A stretch of DNA of 64,000 nt from Murdochiella vaginalis. Lineage in GTDB: Bacteria > Bacillota > Clostridia > Tissierellales > Peptoniphilaceae. Shown here one piece after another: positions 24,197 to 31,991 of the stretch (its first letter is position 1; each line of letters opens with the position of its first letter). A model generated the notes under the pieces. The model searched no databases. It was not told where the DNA came from and saw nothing but the letters and a program-made list of their open reading frames with translations. Where the stretch lies: assembly GCF_900119705.1 (NCBI RefSeq), contig NZ_LT632322.1, forward strand, positions 372,001-436,000, read 5' to 3'. The position numbers and the translations under genes are program-made.

Positions 24197-25344
24197 CCGC
24201 GTACCGCCTCTCTGAGAATGGCTGTTTTGTCGAGTTTCTCCCACGTCGCATGGGAAGAGTTTTTGAAATGCCCGTACACGGAGGTCTCAGAATAGATGGG
24301 GCGCATCAAAGAGAGCGTCTCAATGATGGGCTGAGGGCGAAGATCAAAGGTCTCCCCAATAGCTGAGAGAATCCGTTCATCGGACGCTGTGCCAGTCCCG
24401 AAGGTATCAATCGCCAAAGCGACCGGTTCGGCCTTTCCGATGGCGTAGGAGATGGAGATTTGGCACTTCTTTGCAAGTCCAGCCATGACAACGTTCCTTG
24501 CGATGGCACGCGCCATGTAAGCGCTGCTTCGGTCGACTTTGGTCGGATCTTTGCCGGAAAAGGCACCGCCGCCGTGGAGCGCAAGACCGCCGTAGGTATC
24601 GACCATGAGCTTTCGCCCAGTAAGTCCGGTGTCTGCTGCATGCCCGCCGAGGACGAAGCGTCCCGAGGGATTGATATAAATCTCAGTTTCTTCGTCAAAG
24701 GGAAACGAAGCAAACGCAGGAATCAGTACCTTCTCTCGGATTTCCTCAGCAAACTTACTAAGATCCTTTTGCCGGGTGTGCTGGGCGGAGACGACGATGC
24801 TCTTTATGCGAGCGGGTTTGCCGTCCTGATATGCGATAGATACTTGTGCTTTGCCGTCCGGACGCAGTCCGTCAATTGTGTGCTCTTTCATACATCCATC
24901 GAGCTTTTGGCAAATGCGGTGCGAAAGCACGAGCGGAAGTGGCAAAAGCTCAGATGTTTCATCCGTGGCAAAGCCCACGACCGTTCCTTGGTCTCCTGCG
25001 CCAAGCGCCTGATCTGTGCTCGTTCTTGTTTCCAGCGCATGGTCGACACCGCCCGCAATGTCCTGGCTTTGCGCGTGAATGTGGACATGGATATGAATGC
25101 GGTTTGTGCTGTAGCCGGTGCGGCGCAGCACGTCTTTCACGATGGATACGATGTTGAGCGTTTCCTTGCAGGAAATTTCACCGGCTACATAGATGTTGCC
25201 TTCGGTTGCCATGGCCTCACAGGCACACCTGCCTTCCGGGTCAAGAGTAAGAACTTTGTCGAGCACGGCGTCTGCGATTTGGTCACAGAGTTTATCCGGG
25301 TGTCCCGCGCGTACCGATTCGGCGGACTTTATGGTTTGTGTCAT
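24193..25344 (-). CDS. metK: S-adenosylmethionine synthetase (phage-encoded)
   Basis: This 383-residue, full-length methionine adenosyltransferase makes the methyl donor S-adenosylmethionine from methionine and ATP. Family signatures are clear: ESVRAGHPDKLCDQIADAVL at the N-terminus, GAGDQGTVVGFATDET, and the glycine-rich GGGAFSGKDPTKVDRSSAY. It is unusual to see this housekeeping enzyme in a prophage, but it lies in one overlapping operon with two DNA methyltransferases, so it most likely raises SAM supply for phage DNA methylation. All signature residues I can check are present. Confidence 0.95.
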   Translation of the reverse strand: MTQTIKSAESVRAGHPDKLCDQIADAVLDKVLTLDPEGRCACEAMATEGNIYVAGEISCKETLNIVSIVKDVLRRTGYSTNRIHIHVHIHAQSQDIAGGVDHALETRTSTDQALGAGDQGTVVGFATDETSELLPLPLVLSHRICQKLDGCMKEHTIDGLRPDGKAQVSIAYQDGKPARIKSIVVSAQHTRQKDLSKFAEEIREKVLIPAFASFPFDEETEIYINPSGRFVLGGHAADTGLTGRKLMVDTYGGLALHGGGAFSGKDPTKVDRSSAYMARAIARNVVMAGLAKKCQISISYAIGKAEPVALAIDTFGTGTASDERILSAIGETFDLRPQPIIETLSLMRPIYSETSVYGHFKNSSHATWEKLDKTAILREAVRG

Positions 25345-25347
25345 GTG

Positions 25348-25923
25348 TCATCCTTTCTTGGAGCGTAAGAGCCGCTCCATCATGTCATCCGCAGGCGTCT
25401 GGCCTTCATAGGAGACGGTGGAGTTTTGTTTGACAATGTCGAAAATCTCGTACCAGAGAAGATTCGCCTGCTTTTGAAAACTCTGGCTCATGGTGACGAA
25501 GGGACTGGTCACCACGCCTCCGGTCGTGGGGTGCTTGCCGAGAAGGCCGAAGTGCGAGATGGCATTTTCACACTGGATGTAGCGGGCGAAGTTCTGCGCA
25601 TAGGCTTCAAGAAGCCTGGGCGAGACGAGATGTTCACAGCCCCTGTCCTTGAGCCACTGCCAAGTTTCGCGGTAGAGGTCATCTGCGTAGAAGGGCTGGC
25701 CGTCTTTTTGCTTGGCGGAGAGATATTCGCCGGGTTCCGGCATATCCATCCCTTCAAGCTCTGCGCCTTCGCCGATGTCTGCGCCCACCAGGAGGGTGAC
25801 ATCCGGCAGTTCGGGGTTTAGAATCTTGGCGGATTTTCCGGCGGCAATCTTGTCGATGAGCGGATCGGGTTTTGAACCGGCTTTGATGCGCCTTCCGCCA
25901 CGGTTCGTTCCGTCTTTTGCCAT
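25348..25923 (-). CDS. Terminase small subunit, P27 type
   Basis: This 191-residue protein has the P27-type pattern: a basic N-terminus (GTNRGGRRIKAGSKPDP), a central ADDLYRETWQWLKDRGCEHL, and C-terminal helices LLEAYAQNFARYIQCENAIS and NLLWYEIFDIVKQNS. It recognises phage DNA and recruits the large subunit for packaging. It is followed, not by the large subunit, but by metK and two methyltransferases. Confidence 0.9.
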   Translation of the reverse strand: MAKDGTNRGGRRIKAGSKPDPLIDKIAAGKSAKILNPELPDVTLLVGADIGEGAELEGMDMPEPGEYLSAKQKDGQPFYADDLYRETWQWLKDRGCEHLVSPRLLEAYAQNFARYIQCENAISHFGLLGKHPTTGGVVTSPFVTMSQSFQKQANLLWYEIFDIVKQNSTVSYEGQTPADDMMERLLRSKKG

Positions 25924-25954
25924 GTACGTTTCTCCTTTCTGTGGGATTTGGGCA

Positions 25955-25982
25955 TGAAAAAAGGACGCTTGTCTGCGTCCTT
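25955..25982 (-). terminator. Intrinsic terminator between HNH nuclease and small terminase
   Basis: A perfect eight-base-pair hairpin (AAGGACGC, loop AGACAA, GCGTCCTT) runs straight into TTTTTTC on the minus strand. Confidence 0.75.
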
Positions 25983-26096
25983 GGGTTTATCGGGTGTTTG
26001 AATTGGCTTTTTTACGCGCGGTTCCCCGGCACCGTTCCCCGGGGCATGGCGCGTAGAGATTTCGACTGCCCCTCGGGGTCCGAGAGATTTCACTTT

Positions 26097-26480
26097 TCAC
26101 CGATCGCTGGACTTGTTGTTTTTGCGCTTATGCCAACGGTCGCCCATTTCTGCGGTAATTCGTGAATGGCACTCATGGCAGAGCGCTTCGAGATTTCTTT
26201 TCTCGTGGGTACCGCCGTGTGAGAGCGGCAGCCGGTGATGCACTTCGGTCGCCTTGGTATAGCGGTGTTCCTTCAGGCACTCCTCGCAGAGCGGGTGCGT
26301 GTGGATGTAGCAGTCGCGGATGCGCTTCCACGCGCGTCCGTATTTTCGTTTGGCATTCCTGTCCCGGTCGTAGGTCTCGTATTGTTTATCGTAGAGCTTC
26401 TGGTGGTCTTGGCAGAAACGTCCTTCGGTGAGCTTCGGACAGCCGGACCAAGAGCAGGGTGTTTTCGGCTTGTAGGGCAC
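26097..26480 (-). CDS. Phage HNH endonuclease
   Basis: This 127-residue nuclease starts at GTG 26480, with AAAGGAGCAAGCA upstream. It has two zinc-knuckle pairs (CSWSGC, FCQDH) and the HNH core EVHHRLPLSHGGTHEKRNL followed by LCHECHSRI. HNH proteins beside terminase genes are needed for packaging-linked cleavage in HK97-like and similar phages. It is the first gene of the packaging region on the minus strand, just after the repeat-flanked cargo. Confidence 0.92.
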   Translation of the reverse strand: MPYKPKTPCSWSGCPKLTEGRFCQDHQKLYDKQYETYDRDRNAKRKYGRAWKRIRDCYIHTHPLCEECLKEHRYTKATEVHHRLPLSHGGTHEKRNLEALCHECHSRITAEMGDRWHKRKNNKSSDR

Positions 26481-26497
26481 TGCTTGCTCCTTTCCCA

Positions 26498-26602
26498 ATA
26501 AAAAAGCTCCACGGGATTTCTCCCACAGAGCCTCGCTATAGTCTTTGACACTAATAGAATATCAGGTCAAACAGCAAAAGTCGTCCGCGATATTACTCAT
26601 TG
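26498..26602. repeat. ~105-bp direct repeat, left copy (contains a terminator)
   Basis: This copy matches 29601-29705 along its length at a constant offset of 3103 bases. The outer parts are nearly identical: the ATAAAAAAGCTCC...GGGATTTCTCCC hairpin at one end and a 26-base exact match ending GTCCGCGATATTACTCATT at the other. The middle is diverged. On the minus strand the hairpin is followed by TTTTTTATT, an intrinsic terminator upstream of the HNH gene. Together the copies bracket the cargo segment. Confidence 0.8.
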
Positions 26603-26693
26603 GCTTTTCATCCATAAAGATATATACTGCAATAAATGAATTAAAAACTAAATAAAACGGACAGGAAGGTCGCATCTATTAGGGATAATAAAT

Positions 26694-27080
26694 ATGAGAA
26701 AGAAAAAAATTTTAAAAATAATTTTAATCATTTCGATAAGTATTCTACTCCTCCCCATCCTGTATATTGCGGCATTCTCTATTTATATGCGGATCCCTCA
26801 AACCTATGTACTAAAGCCGGCATCTCCATATACCGGTGCACAGCTTGTAACGAAGACAACTCATAGTTTTCGAGGGAATCATAGCAAAATTTATATTCGG
26901 TATCCTAATAGCACAAAATTAATTGATACAGAAGAGAGTTTTGGCGTGGATGAGGCTCGACCTGGTCTTACAAGAGACGATGCCCCGTATACATTGACGT
27001 GGATTAACGAGCACGAGGCAAAAATAGAGTATATCTATGCGGGTCCAGACGTGATTTATGAAGTGACTATCCAATACTAA
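26694..27080 (+). CDS. Membrane-anchored small protein, cargo gene on opposite strand
   Basis: This 128-residue protein has a basic start (MRKKKILK) and one long hydrophobic segment (IISISILLLPILYIAAFSIY), followed by an extracellular part of ~95 residues rich in Thr, Tyr and Pro. I do not recognise the domain. It is AT-rich and oriented against every prophage gene around it, which fits an independently expressed cargo (moron) gene, perhaps altering the cell surface. The stop is followed by an inverted repeat (TAGTATTGGATAGTCACT region) that could terminate transcription. Confidence 0.6.
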   Translation: MRKKKILKIILIISISILLLPILYIAAFSIYMRIPQTYVLKPASPYTGAQLVTKTTHSFRGNHSKIYIRYPNSTKLIDTEESFGVDEARPGLTRDDAPYTLTWINEHEAKIEYIYAGPDVIYEVTIQY

Positions 27081-27112
27081 GTGTAGTATTGGATAGTCAC
27101 TTTGTTTTAACC

Positions 27113-29524
27113 TTAGCCGAGATTCAAGTATAACCATTTTGCAAAGGATAAGATGCAAGCATCCTTTACCTCTTGAGGACTATCAGAGTTATCATTTTCA
27201 AGTCTGGATAATAAATCTGCCAAAGCGTCTTTTACGACATCTTTCACTTTATCCTTAATATCCATCACATCTTTTGTAGCATCGATGTCAGTCAACAAAC
27301 CCATGAATTGGGTGCCTCGATCAGTGGTAAAAATTTTTTCAAAACTAGCCCCAAGGTTTCCATCACTCTCCTTTAAATTTTGGGATAGAACAATTGCATA
27401 TCCATCCGAACAAAGGTCAGTATAATTACAGGGATTCTCTTTCGCATTTGGCGCATGAGGCAGATCTTTTTTAGGAAACTCTCCTCCTACATAGGCACGG
27501 GCTATTTGTTGTAGATTATCACCCGGATTGTTTTTATAATAATCCCTTACCAATCCATATGCAGATACCAGATCTCCGGCCCAGCCATTCCATGAACCTG
27601 GATTCAGCGTAAAGTTGTAGTAGCTCAGTGTGGTAATCGCCAAATGCGGTAAATCAATCACTCCTCGCTCACCATCCCACAGTGAATTTTTATCCCCTGA
27701 GATATAATGAGCTAAATTATTAGCAAGTGCCGGATAATTTTTTTTCACATAGACATCAAATACAACATCATAAGTGGTACTTGAGACAATGGAAAATCCT
27801 ATCCCTTTTAGGGCATCATCGAGGAAATAGGATTTGGCTAAATATTGAAGAGCACCAACAGCCGGAGAATAAATCGGCATTTTCAAAAGTGGATCATATC
27901 CATTCTTCAAGTAATCTTTATAGGCATTTTCAAGTTCTTTAATGAGTGGAAAAACAGTAGAGATCTTTGTCTTGGCTGTCAGCTCCGTGTTGCTAAAAGT
28001 TGTTGGCAGTGAATACGGGAAGTAGTTCCCATTTGCTTGATTAACTGTTGCACAAGCCGGAATTTTTCCACTGTAGGCAACCTTATCTAAATCCCAACTT
28101 CCGCTATAACCTGAGATCTCGTAAAACTGGTCATAATTCCAATTCTTTGGAATGGGGAAACCAAGATTCCCACTATAGCCGGTAGACATATCTGCCACAA
28201 AACTTGAAATGGCATATCCTGTATCACAGATTCTTGTGCAAATATTCCGCGAAGCATAAATACCAACCGAATATTCCATCGATATGGTTTCATTTACACC
28301 TTTGAAGTAGGGAAGAATATTGCTATCAATTTGATAATCGTAGGCATCCATATCAACAGCAAAGTAAATGACGGTTGATGGTACGCCCTTTGCCAAGGCA
28401 GCCTTACTTGCTGTGGCACCATCTATTTTGCCTTTAGCGTATGTGAAATTACTGATCTCGCGTCCATTATCTTGAAAAATGGGAAAGTATTTCATCCCGC
28501 CTTTCGTGATACGATCCAGTTCTCCTTCTCGGATTTCCTTGAAAGATCCACCGGTCAAATACCGACCGACAATCTGATATCCATCTCCTTTGAGCTTTTT
28601 CAACAGTGACTCGGTAATCTCAAAACGAGTGTCACAAGCTTTTGCGGCTCGGTCCGGATTTCCTTTGCTCGTCAAAAGCGACATCCAAGCGTTCACGTCA
28701 ATGGAGCTTCCTTTTGGAAGTGCATAATCTGCTCGGAAAGTTTGTAGCGAAGAATTAAGAGATTCATCCCAAACATTGTTCATCCGGCAGTTATATCCTA
28801 AACAATTTAGTGCTACTTTTGCGAGCCATACCCAATTGCCATAGCTGCTTGCGTTAGAAGATGTGATTTTGCACAGATTGCTTTTTGTTCCATTGCCAAA
28901 ATATCCGGTCGCATCCTCTGGAGAGTACCCTTCAAGAGATTGAAGAATTTGAATAAGCGCAGTATTCATTTCTCGACCATAGATCCCATCACAAGGTATG
29001 ATCCCTGTATAAGTTTCATATTTTCTGTTGATCTGCTGCTGTATCTGACGAATATCATTTCTTCCGCCGTACGACGCGAGTAACACAAATTGTTTCATGG
29101 AAAGCAGAACATCCATCAATTGCAACGTTACGGTAGAATCACCGCCAATGCCCATATCGTCTTTCAACTGCCGAATTCCCTGAGCTGTTCCATCATAGAA
29201 ATGTTTGGTAATATCCCCGTATTCAGCACGATACCCCTTGCACCAGAGTGAGCCTTGGATAATGGCATATACGTTTGACTCGGCTTTATCATTCGATGCT
29301 TGTTGCTTCACGCCATTCGGATAGCGCTTAGAGAACAGTTGACGTGAAGACGGGCCAAAATTATCCGCCGTGTTTTGAATGCCAAGCTCAATCTGCAAAG
29401 CGCGTGTCAACGCATTGATTGTTGCCCATCCCGTATGACCGGTTATTTTGAGCTTTTTGAATCGACTATCTGAGCCATAGGTTTTGTTTAGCCATTCTTG
29501 TGTTTTTTGTACCATGACATCCAT
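27113..29524 (-). CDS. Large DUF1906 glycoside-hydrolase-like protein with peptidoglycan-binding region
   Basis: This 803-residue protein has no signal peptide. The N-terminal ~270 residues contain three PG-binding-like repeats (VQKTQEWLNKTYG, IRQIQQQINRKYETYTG, WLAKVALNCLGYN). Residues ~290-500 form the DUF1906 (Rv2525c-like) glycoside hydrolase-like domain: TRFEITESLLKKLKGDG, IVGRYLTGG, IYFAVDMDAYDYQID, VGIYASRNICTRICD. The C-terminal ~280 residues are unassigned. It lies in the repeat-bracketed cargo, far from the regular lysis cassette. It could be a second lysin, a spore- or wall-targeting enzyme or an export-independent effector. Confidence 0.8.
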   Translation of the reverse strand: MDVMVQKTQEWLNKTYGSDSRFKKLKITGHTGWATINALTRALQIELGIQNTADNFGPSSRQLFSKRYPNGVKQQASNDKAESNVYAIIQGSLWCKGYRAEYGDITKHFYDGTAQGIRQLKDDMGIGGDSTVTLQLMDVLLSMKQFVLLASYGGRNDIRQIQQQINRKYETYTGIIPCDGIYGREMNTALIQILQSLEGYSPEDATGYFGNGTKSNLCKITSSNASSYGNWVWLAKVALNCLGYNCRMNNVWDESLNSSLQTFRADYALPKGSSIDVNAWMSLLTSKGNPDRAAKACDTRFEITESLLKKLKGDGYQIVGRYLTGGSFKEIREGELDRITKGGMKYFPIFQDNGREISNFTYAKGKIDGATASKAALAKGVPSTVIYFAVDMDAYDYQIDSNILPYFKGVNETISMEYSVGIYASRNICTRICDTGYAISSFVADMSTGYSGNLGFPIPKNWNYDQFYEISGYSGSWDLDKVAYSGKIPACATVNQANGNYFPYSLPTTFSNTELTAKTKISTVFPLIKELENAYKDYLKNGYDPLLKMPIYSPAVGALQYLAKSYFLDDALKGIGFSIVSSTTYDVVFDVYVKKNYPALANNLAHYISGDKNSLWDGERGVIDLPHLAITTLSYYNFTLNPGSWNGWAGDLVSAYGLVRDYYKNNPGDNLQQIARAYVGGEFPKKDLPHAPNAKENPCNYTDLCSDGYAIVLSQNLKESDGNLGASFEKIFTTDRGTQFMGLLTDIDATKDVMDIKDKVKDVVKDALADLLSRLENDNSDSPQEVKDACILSFAKWLYLNLG

Positions 29525-29600
29525 AATAAAATCCTCCTAAGATTATTTCGGCAAAAGAACTGCAGAATATTCATCCTTTTGTCTTAATGAGTGGCAGGAC

Positions 29601-29705
29601 ATAAAAAAGCTCCTTGGGATTTCTCCCTTGGAGCTTCGTCCTAGATTTTTACACTATTACTGTATCAGCCTTCAACCGAAAAGTCGTCCGCGATATTACT
29701 CATTT
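29601..29705. repeat. ~105-bp direct repeat, right copy (contains a terminator)
   Basis: This is the partner of 26498-26602. Its minus-strand hairpin (GCTCCAAGGGA, loop GAAA, TCCCAAGGAGC) is followed by TTTTTTATG. The repeat ends at the stop region of the late-regulator-like gene (stop at 29704-29706), so in the ancestral order that gene would have been followed directly by one terminator and the HNH gene. Confidence 0.8.
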
Positions 29706-30168
29706 AGCCTTTGCCGTAGAGATTCACCTTCAGGTGGTTGATGGCACGGTTCTTTTTGTTGTAGGCGCTGGAGCGTTCGATGTGAAGCCTCTCGCAGATG
29801 GTCTGGATCGCATCGGTGCGGGACTCGTACTCTTCAGTCCAGTAGAACTCCTCAAGGCAAAAGCGCTCATCATCCGATAAGGCTTTCCATGCCGGGACAA
29901 ACCAGTCCATGTATTCCCGGGCTTGACGGTAGCGCTCTTTTAAGACGTCGATCTGATAGAGGCTGTTCGCAAGGCGCGTCTCGCCGGACTGGGGATCGTG
30001 GACGTGTGGCATCCCATCGTAGGCCGGGGAGGAGATGCTCATCATGCGCTCGTAGCGTTCCTTGATGGCGTCTTCCGTGTTCTCAATGATGAATTGCATC
30101 GAGTGATAGTCTCGCAGCGCCTCAATGGTCGCCGCACGTTTATCGAGATATTTCCAAGTGATATGCAT
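29704..30168 (-). CDS. Phage late-transcription regulator-like protein (sigma region 4 type)
   Basis: This 154-residue helical protein ends in an HTH that resembles sigma region 4: LSDDERFCLEEFYWTEEYES, then DAIQTICERLHIERSSAYNKKNRAINHL. The layout fits the DUF1492/ArpU/RinA-like regulators that phages encode immediately before the HNH and terminase genes to switch on late transcription. Its place at the boundary between replication and packaging genes supports that role, which is inferred. Confidence 0.8.
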   Translation of the reverse strand: MHITWKYLDKRAATIEALRDYHSMQFIIENTEDAIKERYERMMSISSPAYDGMPHVHDPQSGETRLANSLYQIDVLKERYRQAREYMDWFVPAWKALSDDERFCLEEFYWTEEYESRTDAIQTICERLHIERSSAYNKKNRAINHLKVNLYGKG

Positions 30169-30236
30169 GGCTTCTTCCTCCGTGAAAGATTAAAGTTTCG
30201 GCTTCCTCGGATTGGCATGTGTTGTCTTAGATTGTC

Positions 30237-31601
30237 TTATGCTTTGAGCTGTGCCTTCACGGCGGCGATGAGGGCTGACTGCGTCTTGTCCTTGTGCTTC
30301 AAGGCCGCGAGGATCTCTTCATCAATGGTACTTGTTGTTACGATGTGGCAGAGGACCACAGTCTTGCTTTTCTGTCCTTGCCGGAAGAGGCGGGCATTGG
30401 TCTGCTGGTAGAGTTCCAGTGACCACGTCAGGCCAAACCACACGAGCGTCGATCCTCCATCTTGAAGATTCAGCCCATGTCCGGCAGAGGCCGGGTGGAT
30501 GAGTCCCACTTCAAGCTTTCCGGCATTCCAGTCGGCGATGCTCTTTGCACTGTCGATTTTTTGGTGGCGCACCTTAAGCTTTTCGAGCCTTTGCTGGATC
30601 CGCTCCAGATCGTGGGCAAACCAGTAAGCTACCAGAAGCGGTTTGCCGTTTGCCGCTTCGATGATGTCCTCCAGTGCATTGAGCTTTCGGTCATGAATGG
30701 TAATGGTATCGCCATCGTCACCATAGATTGCACCGTTTGCCATCTGAGAGAGTTTCCCGGTTAGTACAGCGGCATTTGAAGCTGTGACATCTCCACCCTC
30801 TAAACTTAAGACCAGTTCTTTTTTCATTTTCTCGTAGAGTTCCGTTTCCAAATCATTCATCGAAACCGGAACCGAAGTTGAGATGAGTTCCGGCATCTTC
30901 AGGTGCTCATCGGCTTTCATGGAAATTGTGATGTCTCCAATGGCGCGGTAGATCGCATTTTCCGCATCAAGCTTTGGTTTGTAGGAGTAGATGACCATGC
31001 CATTTCGCGCGTCTGGCAGAAAGTAACGCTCACGGTAGCCGCCGATGAAGCGGCCCAGACGCTTTCCCATGTCCAAGAGCTTGTACTCTGCCCAGAGGTT
31101 CATCAGACCATTGGCAGCGGGTGTTCCGGTCAGACCGATGATGCGTTTTACCTTCGGGCGCACCTGCATCAGAGCCTTGAAGCGTTTTGACTTGTGATTC
31201 TTGAAACTTGACAGCTCATCGACCACCACGGTGTCGAAGTCAAAGGGATAACCGGATTCGCGAATCAGCCAGTCGATGTTTTCCCGGTTGATGATCGTGA
31301 TGTCCGCCTTTTTGGCAAGTGCCGTTCTGCGTTCCTTGATGGTTCCGACTGCCACGGCGAAGGTGAGGTGCTTCAGGTGATTCCATTTCTTGATTTCAGC
31401 TGGCCATGTGTCGCGCGCCACACGAAGCGGTGCGATCACCAGAATGCGGTGTGCGGTGAAGGCATCAAAGAGAAGGTCGGATAGAGCCGTCAGCGTGATG
31501 ACGGTTTTGCCTAATCCCATGTCCAACAGTACGGCACAAACGGTATGCTCTTCGATGTACGTCGTGACAAAGCGCTGATAATCATGTGCTCTGTATTGCA
31601 T
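30237..31601 (-). CDS. SNF2-family DEAD/DEAH-box helicase
   Basis: This 454-residue helicase contains motif I LLDMGLGKTVITLTALSDLL, motif II TVVVDELSSFKN, motif III LTGTPAANGLMNLW, and the C-terminal motifs SAGHGLNLQDGGSTLVWFGL and QQTNARLFRQGQKSKTV. This is the short phage SNF2-type protein found beside VRR-NUC nucleases and P4-type primases. It should act in phage replication or recombination. Its start overlaps the VRR-NUC stop by 20 bases. Confidence 0.95.
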   Translation of the reverse strand: MQYRAHDYQRFVTTYIEEHTVCAVLLDMGLGKTVITLTALSDLLFDAFTAHRILVIAPLRVARDTWPAEIKKWNHLKHLTFAVAVGTIKERRTALAKKADITIINRENIDWLIRESGYPFDFDTVVVDELSSFKNHKSKRFKALMQVRPKVKRIIGLTGTPAANGLMNLWAEYKLLDMGKRLGRFIGGYRERYFLPDARNGMVIYSYKPKLDAENAIYRAIGDITISMKADEHLKMPELISTSVPVSMNDLETELYEKMKKELVLSLEGGDVTASNAAVLTGKLSQMANGAIYGDDGDTITIHDRKLNALEDIIEAANGKPLLVAYWFAHDLERIQQRLEKLKVRHQKIDSAKSIADWNAGKLEVGLIHPASAGHGLNLQDGGSTLVWFGLTWSLELYQQTNARLFRQGQKSKTVVLCHIVTTSTIDEEILAALKHKDKTQSALIAAVKAQLKA

Positions 31602-31869
31602 CGATCACGCCTCCGATTTTCGTTTCTTCGTCCAGCACAAAGACCAGAAAGCCTAAGTGCCGAAGTTGCTCGTGACGTTTTAGTTGCAAGGGACGAGGTT
31701 TCTTGCCAGGTGCCTTTAGTTCCACGAAGCCGATCTTCCCATCAGGGAGTAGACAGAGCCGGTCAGGAAGGCCACTCATGGAAGGACTCGTAAGCTTCAG
31801 GCAGAGTCCGCCTTTGGCTTTGATGGCTTTGACCAGTTTCTGTTCCAGCTCTTTTTCCAGCATTTTCAA
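31582..31869 (-). CDS. VRR-NUC domain nuclease
   Basis: This 95-residue nuclease may start at TTG 31869 or ATG 31863. It shows the VRR-NUC/PD-(D/E)XK pattern: EKELEQKLVKAIKAKGGLCL, SMSGLPDRLCLLPDGKIGFV with the acidic residue, then the ELKAPGKKPRPLQLKRH core ending LRHLGF. It is the standard companion of the phage SNF2 helicase, and the pair is thought to process branched DNA. Confidence 0.93.
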   Translation of the reverse strand: MKMLEKELEQKLVKAIKAKGGLCLKLTSPSMSGLPDRLCLLPDGKIGFVELKAPGKKPRPLQLKRHEQLRHLGFLVFVLDEETKIGGVIDAIQST

Positions 31870-31991
31870 GGCTTAATCCTTTCTTGGTGTCGGCCGGTGA
31901 TGCCCCATACATAACTTTCTCTTAAGGCGTTTTTTCTGAAAAAATCGCCCTAAAGGGGGTTTATGTTTGAGGCGCCACCCGGCGACACCCT

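Noticed and set aside
25818-26093. 91-codon minus-strand frame crossing the small terminase start
   Set aside because: It is rich in Lys, Pro and Arg without a recognisable fold, contains the terminator hairpin, and overlaps the small terminase in another frame.
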